Part shown: positions 1 to 10,356 of the stretch, piece after piece | Position numbering within the stretch: position 1 is the stretch's first letter | How the letters are laid out: the number at the start of each line of letters is the position of its first letter | NCBI GenBank assembly: GCA_000467715.1 | Contig: AJFK01000180.1 | Span: 124,001-188,000 of the forward strand | Source: Hysterium pulicare CBS 123377 | Taxonomy: Eukaryota > Ascomycota > Dothideomycetes > Hysteriales > Hysteriaceae | Direction: 5' to 3' | Length of the DNA: 64,000 bases | Notes under the pieces: model-generated | Database searches by the model: none | The model's input: the letters and a program-made list of their open reading frames with translations, nothing else | Told to the model about the DNA's origin: nothing | Position numbers and translations under genes: made by a program

Positions 1-1186
1 CCGTTGTTATATTCGGCAATCGATTCATACCGATGCTGCAAAACGCAGGTCTCGTACTCGTTCTAGTGGGCGGCTTCGTAACAATAGTCGTCGTTGCGGC
101 AATGCCCAAAACCCACGCCTCCAACGCCTTTGTCTGGAAAGATTTCGATAATGCTACTGGTTGGTCAGGAGGTGTTGCATTCCTTACTGGAGTTTTGAAC
201 GGAGCGTTCACGATTGGCACTCCAGATGCTATCACCCACATGGCAGAAGAGTTTCCAGATCCAGCAAAAGACCTGCCAAAGGGCATTGCCGCACAGATCG
301 GTCTAGGATTTCTGAGTAGGTATCCTGGAATGATTATTGTCAGGCCATATGACTGACTGAGTACTTAGCTGCCTTTCTCTATGGCATTGCCATATTCTAT
401 GCCATTTCTGACCTAGATGCCGTCCTGACGAGCAACGGAGCATTTCCTTTGGCCGCCATCTACTCTCAAGCAACCGGGAACAAGGGTGGAGCCTTCGGAC
501 TTTTATTCATCGTCTTCCTATCCCTCTTAATCTGTGTCATTGGAACATTTGTCACCGTTGGTAGGATCTGGTGGAGTCTGGCTCGGGATAACGCAACTCC
601 ATTCGCCAGTCTGTTTTCGAACGTCAATGAGAAATTGAGTTGCCCCGTCCCAGCAACACTCCTTTGCGGTAAGCGCACTCCGATCGAACCTCCTCGACAT
701 TGAATATATTTCTAACAATTTTGCCAGCCGTCATTTCCACAGGGCTCGGAGCCATCCCACTCGGTAGCAAGGCAGCTTTCACCGATTTAGCAGGCTCCTT
801 CATCATTCTCACATCAACGTCCTACGCCCTCGCGATAGCTCCGAATCTATTCACAGGCCGTAAGAACGTTCCTCCGGGGCCATTCTACTTAGGCTCAGCT
901 GGTTTTATCATAAATGCTGCTGCCGTTCTATTGATCATTTTCTTCAACATCATGTTCTGTTTTCGTAAGCTCATACCCCTTTCCTCCGAAAGTTCAGACG
1001 AGCACAAACTAATTCCACTCCTCCGTAGCCTATGCACTACCTACCTCCACTCAATCAATGAACTACAACAGCGTCATCTTAGTTAGTATCGTCACCCTAA
1101 CAGCATTTTGGTGGTTCTTCCATGGATTACGCAAGTATCCAGGGCCGAAGTTGGCTCATTTATATGTCGATGGCTCGAAGTTATGA
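1..1186 (+). CDS. Amino-acid/GABA permease (APC family), C-terminal part
   Basis: The gene enters from the left edge; codons begin at base 3. Exons 3-315, 369-668, 728-964 and 1029-1186 join in phase to about 335 residues ending at TGA 1184-1186. The introns (53, 59 and 64 nt) have GTAGGT, GTAAGC and GTAAGC donors. The protein is strongly hydrophobic with several membrane spans. It carries the PDAITHMAEE segment and the end segment MNYNSVIL...FHGLRKYPGPK, which I recognise from fungal GABA/choline-type permeases (the Uga4-like branch of the amino acid-polyamine-organocation superfamily). The expected role is proton-coupled uptake of amino acids or GABA across the plasma membrane. The N-terminal spans lie outside the window, so substrate cannot be called. 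The exact last intron is the least certain part. Confidence 0.85.
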
Positions 1187-1891
1187 TGTTCTCGTTTTCT
1201 AAGAAGAGAAGGAAATTGGGTGACCATAGATTTTAATAGGGGTGTCGGCTGTCTGTGTATACCCTGTAAAGCGCTACTGTCCAGTTGCTTCGATTTCTTG
1301 TATTCGTAGTATGTTTTACTTCAATGGGGTGATTAAATTATAGAATCAAAGACTTTCAGCCTTTGATTTGTTCTTCTTGTCTATCCTCCTTTTAATCCAT
1401 CATTGCAGAAAAATCGTGGATGCCGTGACTTCACATATCTCAACGAGGCTTTCTTTTGGCATCCGAAGGTTTTGCTCGAGACCATTGCCAAATGGAGTGA
1501 TGACCAAAGAGTAGTCCCCGACAGCGACTTTCAAGGAGCTTCACGCATCTCTTGAGGTGTTCAACAATTTGCTTAAAGCCCATGAAGATTACACAGTTCG
1601 TCATGTCCCTGTAGTCTATTCGCGTGTCCATGCGGAGGTGGCTATGGATTGCTGATTAGCTTTAGGCTTGGTGAAGGGAAGCAAATGTCGTTTCTTTCGC
1701 TTAGAGGGTCCTGGTAATGCCTTTTGATCTGAATCTGGTTTTCGATTGCCAGTAATTTTGCAGCTGAAGTTGAAATTACGGGCCGTAGATGTGGTGTGTA
1801 AAGTAGGGGCTTTTGCTCCGTCAAGTTTCGAAGCCTCGTTTGGGATTCTTCTTCTTCCCGTCCTTATACCTCGCATGCGTTCAGGGAAAAC
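1187..1891. other. Non-coding, between convergent genes
   Basis: This should hold the 3' regions of the permease and of the minus-strand gene that ends at 1892. Short open frames on both strands show no family resemblance and no supporting splice structure. Nothing else seen. Confidence 0.5.
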
Positions 1892-3043
1892 CTACTCCTC
1901 ACTCCCTTCCGCTGAACACGCATTCCCGAAGTCCTCTTCCACTCCTTTCCACCAATTATTCGCCTTTCTCCAGCCAAACGCAGTATAACATCCAAGATCA
2001 AGGAAAGCGGCCCCCACATGTCCTAGCATCTCCCTATCCCAAACATCCTTCCTCCCCAGCTCGCTCTTTTCCTTCGCTGTCAGCTTCTGTCCTTCCTTAG
2101 TCTGCCCTTCTTCCTCATCATCCAGATCCGGTTTGTAAATCTCCTTCTCCCACTCCTCCAACTCAAAAGCCTCTTCTGCGCCTCGATATCCGACCAGTGC
2201 TTTTAGTTGTTCGAACTGAGTAGGGAATACGGGTAGCGGCGCGCTTAGTTTTCCGTTGGGGTGTGTGAAGCGAACTGTGGGCGACCAGGGCATGTGTTTG
2301 AGTGGCAGAGATATATAGTGCCAGTAGACGGTGCAGCTCCAGGCGACATGCGGTTTCAGTTGAAAGCGGCAGGGGGAGGCGGTGCGGACGTGTGCTAGCA
2401 TGACTGGATTCACATTTAAGCCTGTCCAGATGGAGCAGAGGAGTGGAGAGATATCGCAATCTACGAATGCGAGGCCGGCGTTGCTTGTCGTGTTGACTCT
2501 GTGGGTATGGTAGTATTCTAGGAGACGGTTGAATGCGTCATTGTATGCGTCGCAAATATAGTCCGGATCCTCACAGCTCCCAGACTTATTGGTGAAGGAA
2601 TTTGTGCGGGTTGAAGGTGTTCCGGCAATATAGATCCAAAACTCCTGCATCGGATACTCCGCCGTCCCGTCCTCATACAATTGCATCTGCTTGAAGTATC
2701 CCCAACTCGATAACTGCGTCACATCATGTATCAATGGCAAAAGCCTCTCACTCGCACTCCACGGCTTGGGCTTCTCGCCCGCAAATCTTGCTAAGTTCTC
2801 ATTTGAAATTCTCCATTTATAAAGCGATTCGCGGTTCGCAAGTTTCTCGAGCTCGGTGAAATAGGATTCCTCGATCTCGCGGGCGCGTTGCGTGGGGAGG
2901 ATAACGAGGAATACGAGCGCGAGGCCGATGAAGATGACAAAAACGACGATGGAGAGGGCGGTACAGAGGACGTTGCGGAGGGTCAGTCGAGGTCGGCGGA
3001 TGAAGCGGAGAGGATTGAGGCGGCGGAGGTAGTAGAGGAGCAT
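1892..3043 (-). CDS. Membrane-anchored hypothetical protein, possibly thioredoxin-like
   Basis: This is a single open exon of 383 residues. A basic N-terminus (about residues 1-24, rich in Arg) is followed by one strong hydrophobic span (about 26-50), suggesting a signal-anchor protein with a short cytosolic tail and a large lumenal or external domain. In the middle, the pattern FVDCDISPLLC followed about 11 residues later by NPVML resembles the Cys and cis-Pro surroundings of a thioredoxin fold, but no CxxC redox motif is seen. Other cysteines (GSCEDPDYICDAY) could form disulfides. The C-terminal quarter is acidic and lysine-rich. I recognise the overall type as a conserved fungal hypothetical protein but not a named family; the thioredoxin-fold suggestion is inference. 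The next gene upstream, wc-2, is on the same strand and about 1.1 kb away. Confidence 0.75.
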   Translation of the reverse strand: MLLYYLRRLNPLRFIRRPRLTLRNVLCTALSIVVFVIFIGLALVFLVILPTQRAREIEESYFTELEKLANRESLYKWRISNENLARFAGEKPKPWSASERLLPLIHDVTQLSSWGYFKQMQLYEDGTAEYPMQEFWIYIAGTPSTRTNSFTNKSGSCEDPDYICDAYNDAFNRLLEYYHTHRVNTTSNAGLAFVDCDISPLLCSIWTGLNVNPVMLAHVRTASPCRFQLKPHVAWSCTVYWHYISLPLKHMPWSPTVRFTHPNGKLSAPLPVFPTQFEQLKALVGYRGAEEAFELEEWEKEIYKPDLDDEEEGQTKEGQKLTAKEKSELGRKDVWDREMLGHVGAAFLDLGCYTAFGWRKANNWWKGVEEDFGNACSAEGSEE

Positions 3044-4157
3044 GGAGGGAGGAAGAACGAAGAATTGATGGAGAATTGAAGAGGTCGCAATGCTTTTCAG
3101 TGTTGTGTAACATGATATGCAGGGCGCACGGTAGATTTATGTCGAATGACGTACCATTGTACATGTTACCATTAACAGATGTCGGCAATCAATTTGGGAC
3201 CCTTTTTAAAGCACCTGGATCTCAGAGCACATCTAGTAGTTTGATATGCCCGGATTGCGGAAGCCTATAGATCGAGCTTACAACAAATATCTAAATGTCT
3301 AGATGCCTAAAGTAATAGTATACCCTTAAATATCAACTACAGGATAGGATTGTGGAAATAACTATGCGAACTCGCGGGGCCTCCGCCGGAGACTTTTGAT
3401 ACTTAATGCAGACTCTCAGCCAAACATTATTTAATTACATTTCTTTATGATCCTCTAAAAAGACTTTAAAGATTATTCTTTAAATGTATATCTTGTTCTA
3501 GCTTATTAGTACTAAGCTTCTTAGTCTTTAGTATGCTCTGCTCTAGTTAGTTAAACATACTTTCCCCATCTTACTCTATGTTACTACTATCCTATCTATC
3601 AAACTCTATAGATTGCTTATTGTTCCCTACCCATCAAAAATTAGGTTGGTTCGCGTTAGGATTTTCCGTCAGGCGCTTGGTGCAAGCTTGGTAATTCCAT
3701 TTATGATGTTTATTGTTGAGTCGCTCATTGGCGTCAGCACGAATAAGGAGGATTGACTAGGGAGACGGGAGGAGATTCAGTCAGGGTTGAGAAAAGAATA
3801 GGTGATAGGAATGCAAGAAGAATGTATTGGTATCATGTATAGCAGCTATTCGCCTTAGCAAGCCATAAAGCCTGTATTGTCCCAAATTCGCCAAAAACTT
3901 AAGAATATGTATATCAGACCTTGGAAACCAGTATTATTTACATATGGTGATGGCTATTACTCTCTTTTCTCTGGTACTATTCGGTATTCGTACTCCCGTG
4001 AATCTAAATATCGTGGCCGAGGCCTAAATAAATGGTGGTGGATATTGATTTTCGTACAATCTTTATCCTCAAATGCTTCTGGTGAAGACAATTTCCGTCA
4101 GGCTCTTCTATCTCCTCACTGGCTATGTGATGGCGAAGCGATTTAGGTCTTATTAGC
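3044..4157. other. Non-coding spacer with an AT-rich patch
   Basis: This holds the promoter side of the gene at 1892-3043 and the 3' flank of wc-2. An AT-rich patch lies at about 3290-3640 (separate entry). An 89-codon open frame at 3877-4146 (+) looks fortuitous: it has low-complexity composition, no family resemblance, and lies in the wc-2 3' flank. Confidence 0.5.
3290..3640. repeat. AT-rich, TpA-rich patch, possible RIP-worn repeat remnant
   Basis: The stretch is markedly richer in A, T and TpA steps than its surroundings, for example the repeated ttaaagatta and cttagtcttta-like words. It is interrupted by a short GC-rich block near 3377-3395 containing the palindromic core ccgccgg. In ascomycetes such islands are often short remnants of repeats mutated by repeat-induced point mutation. 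No open frame, terminal repeat or recognisable element remains, so the assignment is a guess from composition only. Confidence 0.25.
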
Positions 4158-5614
4158 CTAACCACTGCTGGTACTAGTCTGAGTCGGCAATCCTGGTGGT
4201 TGCCCGTGTCCAGAGGGATTCTGCCTCTTCTTTTCTTTCTTTGCCCAGCGCACTAAAAAATATTAGCAGATATAGGACCCAAGGATATGAAGAAACGCTT
4301 ACATCCACAAGCATTACATAAGGTCTTTGGCCCATTGGGGCCTTTCCTCCATTCGGGGGAATCTAAAGTGCCGCAATCCGTGCACACATACTCATCTGCG
4401 ATTTTCAGTTTCTTCTTCTTGTCCGAAGTGCTCCTGCCATCCTTGTCGAGTGATATCTGTATTCCTACGTCTCCCCTGATGAGATGTGGACTTGCGTCTC
4501 CAGTACTAATGCCTTGGGAACGCTCTCCATCACGGTATCGTAACCCAGTCAGCATCTCAATTGTTTCTAGATGAGTGGCTCCTTCATATCTGGCCATTTT
4601 GTCATTAATACTATCGGGCTTGCTAGCCGCTAACGCCTCGTCGAGATTTTGTCTTGTGAGCGCTGTATTCGACACTGCAGGTTTAGCTGGCGGAGGCATG
4701 CTATTATACATAGGATTGGACACTGGTTCGCTTTCTGTCCGCTGTGTCTCGGAAGTGGTGACCGAAGTCCGCCCCTCAGCTTTCTTCTGCCAGTGCCTGT
4801 CTTGCGCTTCCTGTTCCTCGGCCTCCTCCCTCTTTAGCTCCGCTATCCGTTTCATGAGTCTTTCATTTTCTATCTTGTGTTCGAGAAAGGTATCGAGAAG
4901 GGCAGCGTTTTTTGTGGGGTAGGGTCGTGACATCATGAAGAAGCCCCGACAGAATGCAGCGCCATTGTTTGGACCAAACGTGGCGGCTTCGGAAGAGAGA
5001 TGCGGATGACCGTGGGATTCGAAAATTGCCCAAGCCCCGTCGTCTTTGCGGAAGCGGTAGAAAAACCTGAGAGGATTGCCAGAAGCAATGGACTCATTGA
5101 ATTCCCGAACGAATATTCCGCTGTCATCCGGGTGTATGAAGTCTCCCACAAACCGTCCGATTAGCTGGCTAGGGTCGTATCCGGTAAGGTCTTTACACGA
5201 TGGTGACACGTAGAGAATCCTGCCATCTGGGGTTAAAATGTGCAATAGATCTCTGAGCTCTTCAAGCACGCGCTGCGACCAATTTCGCCGCTTGGTAAAC
5301 TCAGTTAATGTGCTCCCTCCAGTATTGATGATGGGTGCCCCAAATCCTGTGGGTAAAGGACCAGCACCTGCACCCGTCATCGTATTGTTTTGCATGCCAG
5401 CGAAGGCATCATTGGGATCCACTGCCCCGGCCGCCGGCTGCTGTAGCTGCTGTTGCGAAAAGGGTGTGCTAAAAGACTGGGCGGTAGCATTTTGGCTCTC
5501 GGAATCGATTTGCGACAGGTCAACGTCCATAGGCATCATGTCAACGTCGAGGCCCGCCATCAGGCCCGACTGATCAGGAGTGAAGTCAGCGATAGCTGGT
5601 GGTAGACCCGTCAT
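4158..5614 (-). CDS. wc-2: White Collar-2 type GATA transcription factor
   Basis: Two exons (5614-4303 and 4252-4158) joined across a 50-nt intron encode 468 residues. A Gln/Pro-rich N-terminus is followed by a PAS domain at about residues 115-235 ([18 protein letters not shown], then [19 protein letters not shown]) and a coiled segment near 240-285. The C-terminal GATA zinc finger spans about 411-436 with spacing Cys-X2-Cys-X18-Cys-X2-Cys, as in WC-2. The intron cuts the finger right after CNACG; splicing restores [11 protein letters not shown], the basic tail of this finger class, while the unspliced frame loses it. WC-2 heterodimerises through PAS with the blue-light receptor WC-1 to drive light-responsive and clock transcription in the nucleus. 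The start MTGLPPA at 5614 is chosen by family likeness; the frame stays open upstream to an ATG at 5962, so a longer N-terminus is possible. Confidence 0.95.
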
Positions 5615-6075
5615 CTTTGCCGTCGATATTGTGTCAGCAGTCGTCCGGGATCCTGGCATCAAGGTGCGCACATACGTCGGTTGGGAATGTCCCGACGCTC
5701 TGGAACATTGTGTGATGGCTGCGGCAGCCACAGTTCTTCCAACCTTAGCATGCACCTTTGAGGCGGCCGAAATATGCAGAGGATGAGGTGAAAGGCGAAG
5801 GTATTTGTTAGAGGAGGATGTTGCTGACGTGATATCACGAGACAGAGCGTGCGTGACGCAAACCCGAATGCCGGACGACTTTGGGTGAATTGATCTGCAG
5901 CGCCACAGCTGATCACGTGCTCGCGCGAAAGCCAAGTCGCGAATTAGGCCGCCACGCTCCACCTCATCTTCTCCATCGCACCTCCTGCTGGTAGACGACC
6001 ACTGGGGAAAGGCTCAAGAAAGAGAGCAGTAAAGAGTTCTGGTTACACTTGTTGGACGCAGCAAGTCGATTCACC
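5615..6075. promoter_or_regulatory. Shared divergent promoter of wc-2 and RAD50
   Basis: Only 461 bases separate the two divergent start codons, so the promoters must overlap. A CACGTG E-box-type palindrome lies at 5914-5919. The part next to wc-2 is also open in the wc-2 frame, so some of it may be leader or coding. No clear TATA box was seen for either gene. Use as a shared control region is inferred from geometry only. Confidence 0.5.
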
Positions 6076-9000
6076 ATGTAAGTGAGAACGCTTACGGTTG
6101 ATGCTATGGAATACCCTTGACTGACATCGTGTAGGTGTACGTGAACTTACTGTCAATCCTACGCTATAACTCCAAACACATTTGAAGAGTAATACTAATT
6201 GCATCTCAGCGAAAATCGACAAGCTGTCGATTTTAGGGTACGTTTTTCTTCCTCCTTAGTCTCATCTACCCCGAGACTGACCTCTAATAGTGTCCGCTCA
6301 TTCGACAACATCGTGAGCCAGACGATCCAATTCAACACACCCCTCACCCTCATTGTGGGCTACAACGGATCTGGAAAGACGGTATGTTATTTCCGCTCAA
6401 ACAGCCCGCCGGTTCTTAGTGCTGAAACAAAGTATAGACCATTATCGAATGCCTCAAATATGCTACTACTGGCGAGCTTCCCCCTAACAGCAAGACCCAA
6501 GGGGCTTTTATTCATGACCCGAAGGTACGTGGAATATGAGTACAGACATTTCGCGCCAGCCTTTACTAACTTGCGGTAGCTTTGCGGCGAGAAAGAAGTC
6601 TTGGCGCAGGTCAAACTTTCTTTCAAATCGACTTCTGGAGCTAGGATGGTGGCCACTAGAAGCTTGCAGCTTACGGTGAAGAAAACCACTAGAACGCAAA
6701 AGACTCTGGAAGGTCAATTATTGATGATCAAGAATGGCGAGCGCACGGCTATCTCTTCCCGAGTGGCCGAACTCGATCAAATATTACCACAGTATCTGGG
6801 TGTTTCTAAAGCGGTCCTAGAGTTTGTCATATTTTGCCATCAGGATGATAGTTTGTGGCCAATGAGCGAACCATCCGTCCTCAAGAAGAGGTTTGATGAA
6901 ATTTTCGAAGCTCTGAAGTACACTAAGGCTATAGAAAACATCAAAATTCTACGAAAGAAGCAGAACGAAGAGCTGGCCAAGTATAAGATTATTGAACAGC
7001 ATTCGAAGGAGGACAAGGACAAAGGAGACCGAGCGGAAAAGCGAATGACCGAGCTGCACGATGAGATTGAAGGACTTCGAGTTCAACACACCGAGCTCCA
7101 GGGCAAGATCAAAGATGCGAGGCTGAAATCACAAGACGCTTTCGGCCATGCTGCTAGATATGAGCAGATAGTAGCACAGCTCAGCGGAAAGCGAATCGAA
7201 CTGAAGGCAGTCAAGAAGAATGTTACGGAGTTGGAGCATAACTTAAGAGAGATGACCGACTCGGATGACGAGTTGCAATCTATCCTAGATCAATACGAAG
7301 AACGAGTGAACCAGTATCAAGAACAACGGGAAAGCATGCGACAGCATTATTCAGACTACGCAGAAGACCTCGAGCTCAACCGCAAGTCTTTGGGGATCAA
7401 GCAGAGCGAGATCGGTAAATTTGAGGCTCAGAGAGACCAACATGAGCGCCACTTGAAACATCGTGAGAGTCTAATAAAGGAGACTGCACGGCGTCATGGT
7501 ATTCGCGGATTCGATCTGGATATCACAGATGCTCACATTCGTGAGTTTATGGAGTTAGTCGGCAAGAAGTCGAAGGAGGCGAACAAAGGGCTTGAGAAAG
7601 CTCGCCAAGAGACGCAAGAGGATCTCAGAAAGGCCCAGGTCGCGCTCAATCAACTGAACGAGCGGAAGTCGGCATTGAATCAAAGCAGGGAAACGTCACG
7701 GTCACAAATTGCCACGAATGACAAGAAGTTGGCAGGCTTTCAGTTGGAGATGGACAAAATTGAAATTGACGAGGGCGGTGAAGCGATCCTCATAGACAGC
7801 AAAGAAGAAACGGAACGACGACTCAAAAAGGCCATCTCTGATTATCAAGAGGCGAAGTTGGACAGTAAGATTGGGGAGACCGAATCGCAATTGCGCGTCC
7901 TTGATGAAAAGAAGGAGAAGCTGGATGCTGAGTTGATTGAGGCCACAAGATCGGCTCGCGATTCCGCTCAAATTGAATATCTACAGAATCAACTCAAAGG
8001 CAAAAAGCATAGCCTGGACACCATGAAGAACGCGCATGGACCCCAATTGTCCAAGATATTAGGACCAGAATGGGAAATAGCTTCTCTTGACTCAGCGTAT
8101 CAGACTGTCGTTAGCCAGGAGGCTTCCAAGGTTAAGGAAGCCGAGTCGCAGAGGGAGAGCACCATTCGTACTCTGGAGAAAATCAACGATAGGCTCTTCG
8201 CCAATGAGAACGATCACAAGAAAAAGGTTGAAGAGCTGCACAGATGCGAAGAAACAGTGCTGAAAGCTCTCGGCGAGGAGGACGATATAGACAGCTTTGA
8301 GGAAGCTCTGCGGCAACTGGAACAAGACTACGAGTTGGAAACTTCTGATCAGTCTAAGTTCCAAGCAGTGTTGGATTACTTCCAGAAGTGCCTAAAGACA
8401 GCGCGGGAGCACAACGAGTGTCGACTATGCCGGAGACAATTAAAGGATGATAAGGCCCTGAACTTTTCGAAAACTTCTTTCATGACGAAGCTTGAAGCAC
8501 AAATCGAAAAAAGCTTGACAGACACCAAAGAAAGCAACCTAGAGGAATTGACATCCGAGCTGGAAGCGATGAGGCAAGCAAAACCGAGCTTTGACGCGCT
8601 GAATCGCCTCAAGGATAACGAGATTCCGACCCTTGAGTCCGAAGCTACTAAGCTGAAATCCGAGCGTCAGACTCTGAACGACAAGCTTTCCAGACAGGAT
8701 GTTGATGTTCGCGATCTGGAAGCAATCAAGCGAGAAGTCGAATTCCTGGCCAAGAACGTTCAGGCCATAGTCAAGTACTACACCGAGATTCGCGACGATG
8801 AGGCAAAGATCCGTGATTTGTTAGCGAAACAACAGGCAGCTGGTCGCTCACGTGGGCTCGAGAAGATTCAAGAAGATTTGAAGAGCGTCAACGAGGAGAG
8901 TCGAGCTGCAAAGGCTGCTTTCACTCGCCTTTCAACCGATAGAGAGAGGTCAAGAGGTCAAATCAATAGCTTAGAGCTGAAGATTCGAGACATCAACGCA

Positions 9001-10356
9001 GAGTTGAGCACTGCCCAGTCAAGACTGAAAGAAAAACGCGCTTTCGCTGTGCGAATCGAAGAACTCAAATCTCATAACGCCGAGCAGAGAAATGCCATGC
9101 GAAAAACTGACAAAGACATTCAAGATCTTGCGCCACAGATTGAGCAAGCGCAAATCAAATACGATGACATAAACCGCCGCGGTAACGAACGGATTCAATC
9201 GGCGCAAGATGAGAACGCAAAGATGTCTGACAGCGTCCGACAACTCCAATATGCTGATCAAGAAATCACTGCTTATGTTGACAAAGGGGGTCCTCACCAG
9301 CTTGCGCATGCACATGAAGAAATCAAAACCCTTGAGGACGAGGTTGCTCGTATTGAAAGCGAGATTCGACAGATTACTGTCCAGATCAAGAAGATTGAGG
9401 ACAACCTTCGGAATACCGACGATACAAAGCGTGCCATAAATGACAATCTCAGGTACCGACGAGCGAAACGGGATCTTGTGACACTTCAAACCGAAATTCA
9501 AGAACTAGAATCTCACAATGCCGAGGCGGATAAGGACCGTTACGAACGCGAGGGTAGCAAATGGCAACTAGAGCACAACAGTTTGACTGCACAGCAAGCC
9601 AGCCTCTTTGGCTCTCTAAGATCGAAGGATGATCAGCTGAAAGAAATGATATCGGAATGGGACACGGAGTATAAAGATGCTGCTTACAAGTACAGAGAAG
9701 CCCATATCAAGGTCGAGACTACTAAAGCCGCTGTGGAAGACCTAGGCCGTTATGGAGGTGCATTGGATAAGGCAATCATGAAGTACCACACGTTGAAGAT
9801 GGAAGAGATCAATCGCATTATTGAAGAGCTCTGGAAGAAGACTTACCAGGGCACTGATGTTGACTCCATCCTCATCCGCTCGGACAACGAGACTGCCAAG
9901 GGCAACAGATCCTACAACTACCGGGTGGTCATGGTCAAGCAAGACGCAGAGATGGACATGCGTGGACGTTGCAGCGCCGGCCAAAAAGTGCTTGCCAGTA
10001 TCATCATCCGCCTGGCGTTAGCAGAGTGCTTTGGAGTCAATTGCGGACTCATCGCCCTTGATGAGCCTACCACGAATCTTGATCAAAGCAACATTCGAGC
10101 CCTGGCGGAATCATTGTCAGAGATCATTAAAGTCCGCAGGAAGCAGGCTAACTTCCAGCTGATTGTCATCACTCACGATGAGGAATTCCTAAGATACATG
10201 CAATGTTCGGAGTTCTGTGACACGTATTATCGCGTGTCGCGTAGTGACAGGCAAAAGTCAATCATTGAGAGGCAATCGATTCATGATGTGAGTAGTTGGC
10301 AGATACTCTCTGATTGAGCAGCACATGTATACTAACAGCGTTCGTAGGTCACTTGA
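6076..10356 (+). CDS. RAD50: RAD50, ATPase of the Mre11-Rad50-Nbs1 double-strand break repair complex
   Basis: Exons 6076-6077, 6135-6136, 6210-6237, 6291-6381, 6438-6524, 6580-10287 and 10348-10356 join in phase to 1308 residues, normal for RAD50. Features in order: N-terminus [17 protein letters not shown]; Walker A GYNGSGKT at about 34-41; long heptad coiled coil; zinc hook Cys-X2-Cys (CRLC) at 684-687; second coiled coil; ABC signature region CSAGQK near 1201; Walker B LIALDEP near 1227-1233. The protein tethers and senses DNA ends in the nucleus with Mre11 for repair, telomere upkeep and checkpoint signalling. The start is odd: ATG is split as AT|G, and the only join I found that gives the family N-terminus uses a 2-nt exon (6135-6136) between two introns with good signals (GTAAGT...CTGAC...TAG and GTACGT...CTAAT...CAG). 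The last exon adds only Val-Thr-stop. Confidence 0.96.

Noticed and set aside
3877-4146. 89-codon frame between the hypothetical gene and wc-2.
   Set aside because: Repetitive Tyr/Ser/Arg composition without resemblance, in a 3' flank.
5615-5962. N-terminal extension of WC-2 to ATG 5962.
   Set aside because: The frame is open but the added part is Cys/Arg/His-rich and unlike the family; MTGLPPA is the better start. It cannot be excluded without 5' data.
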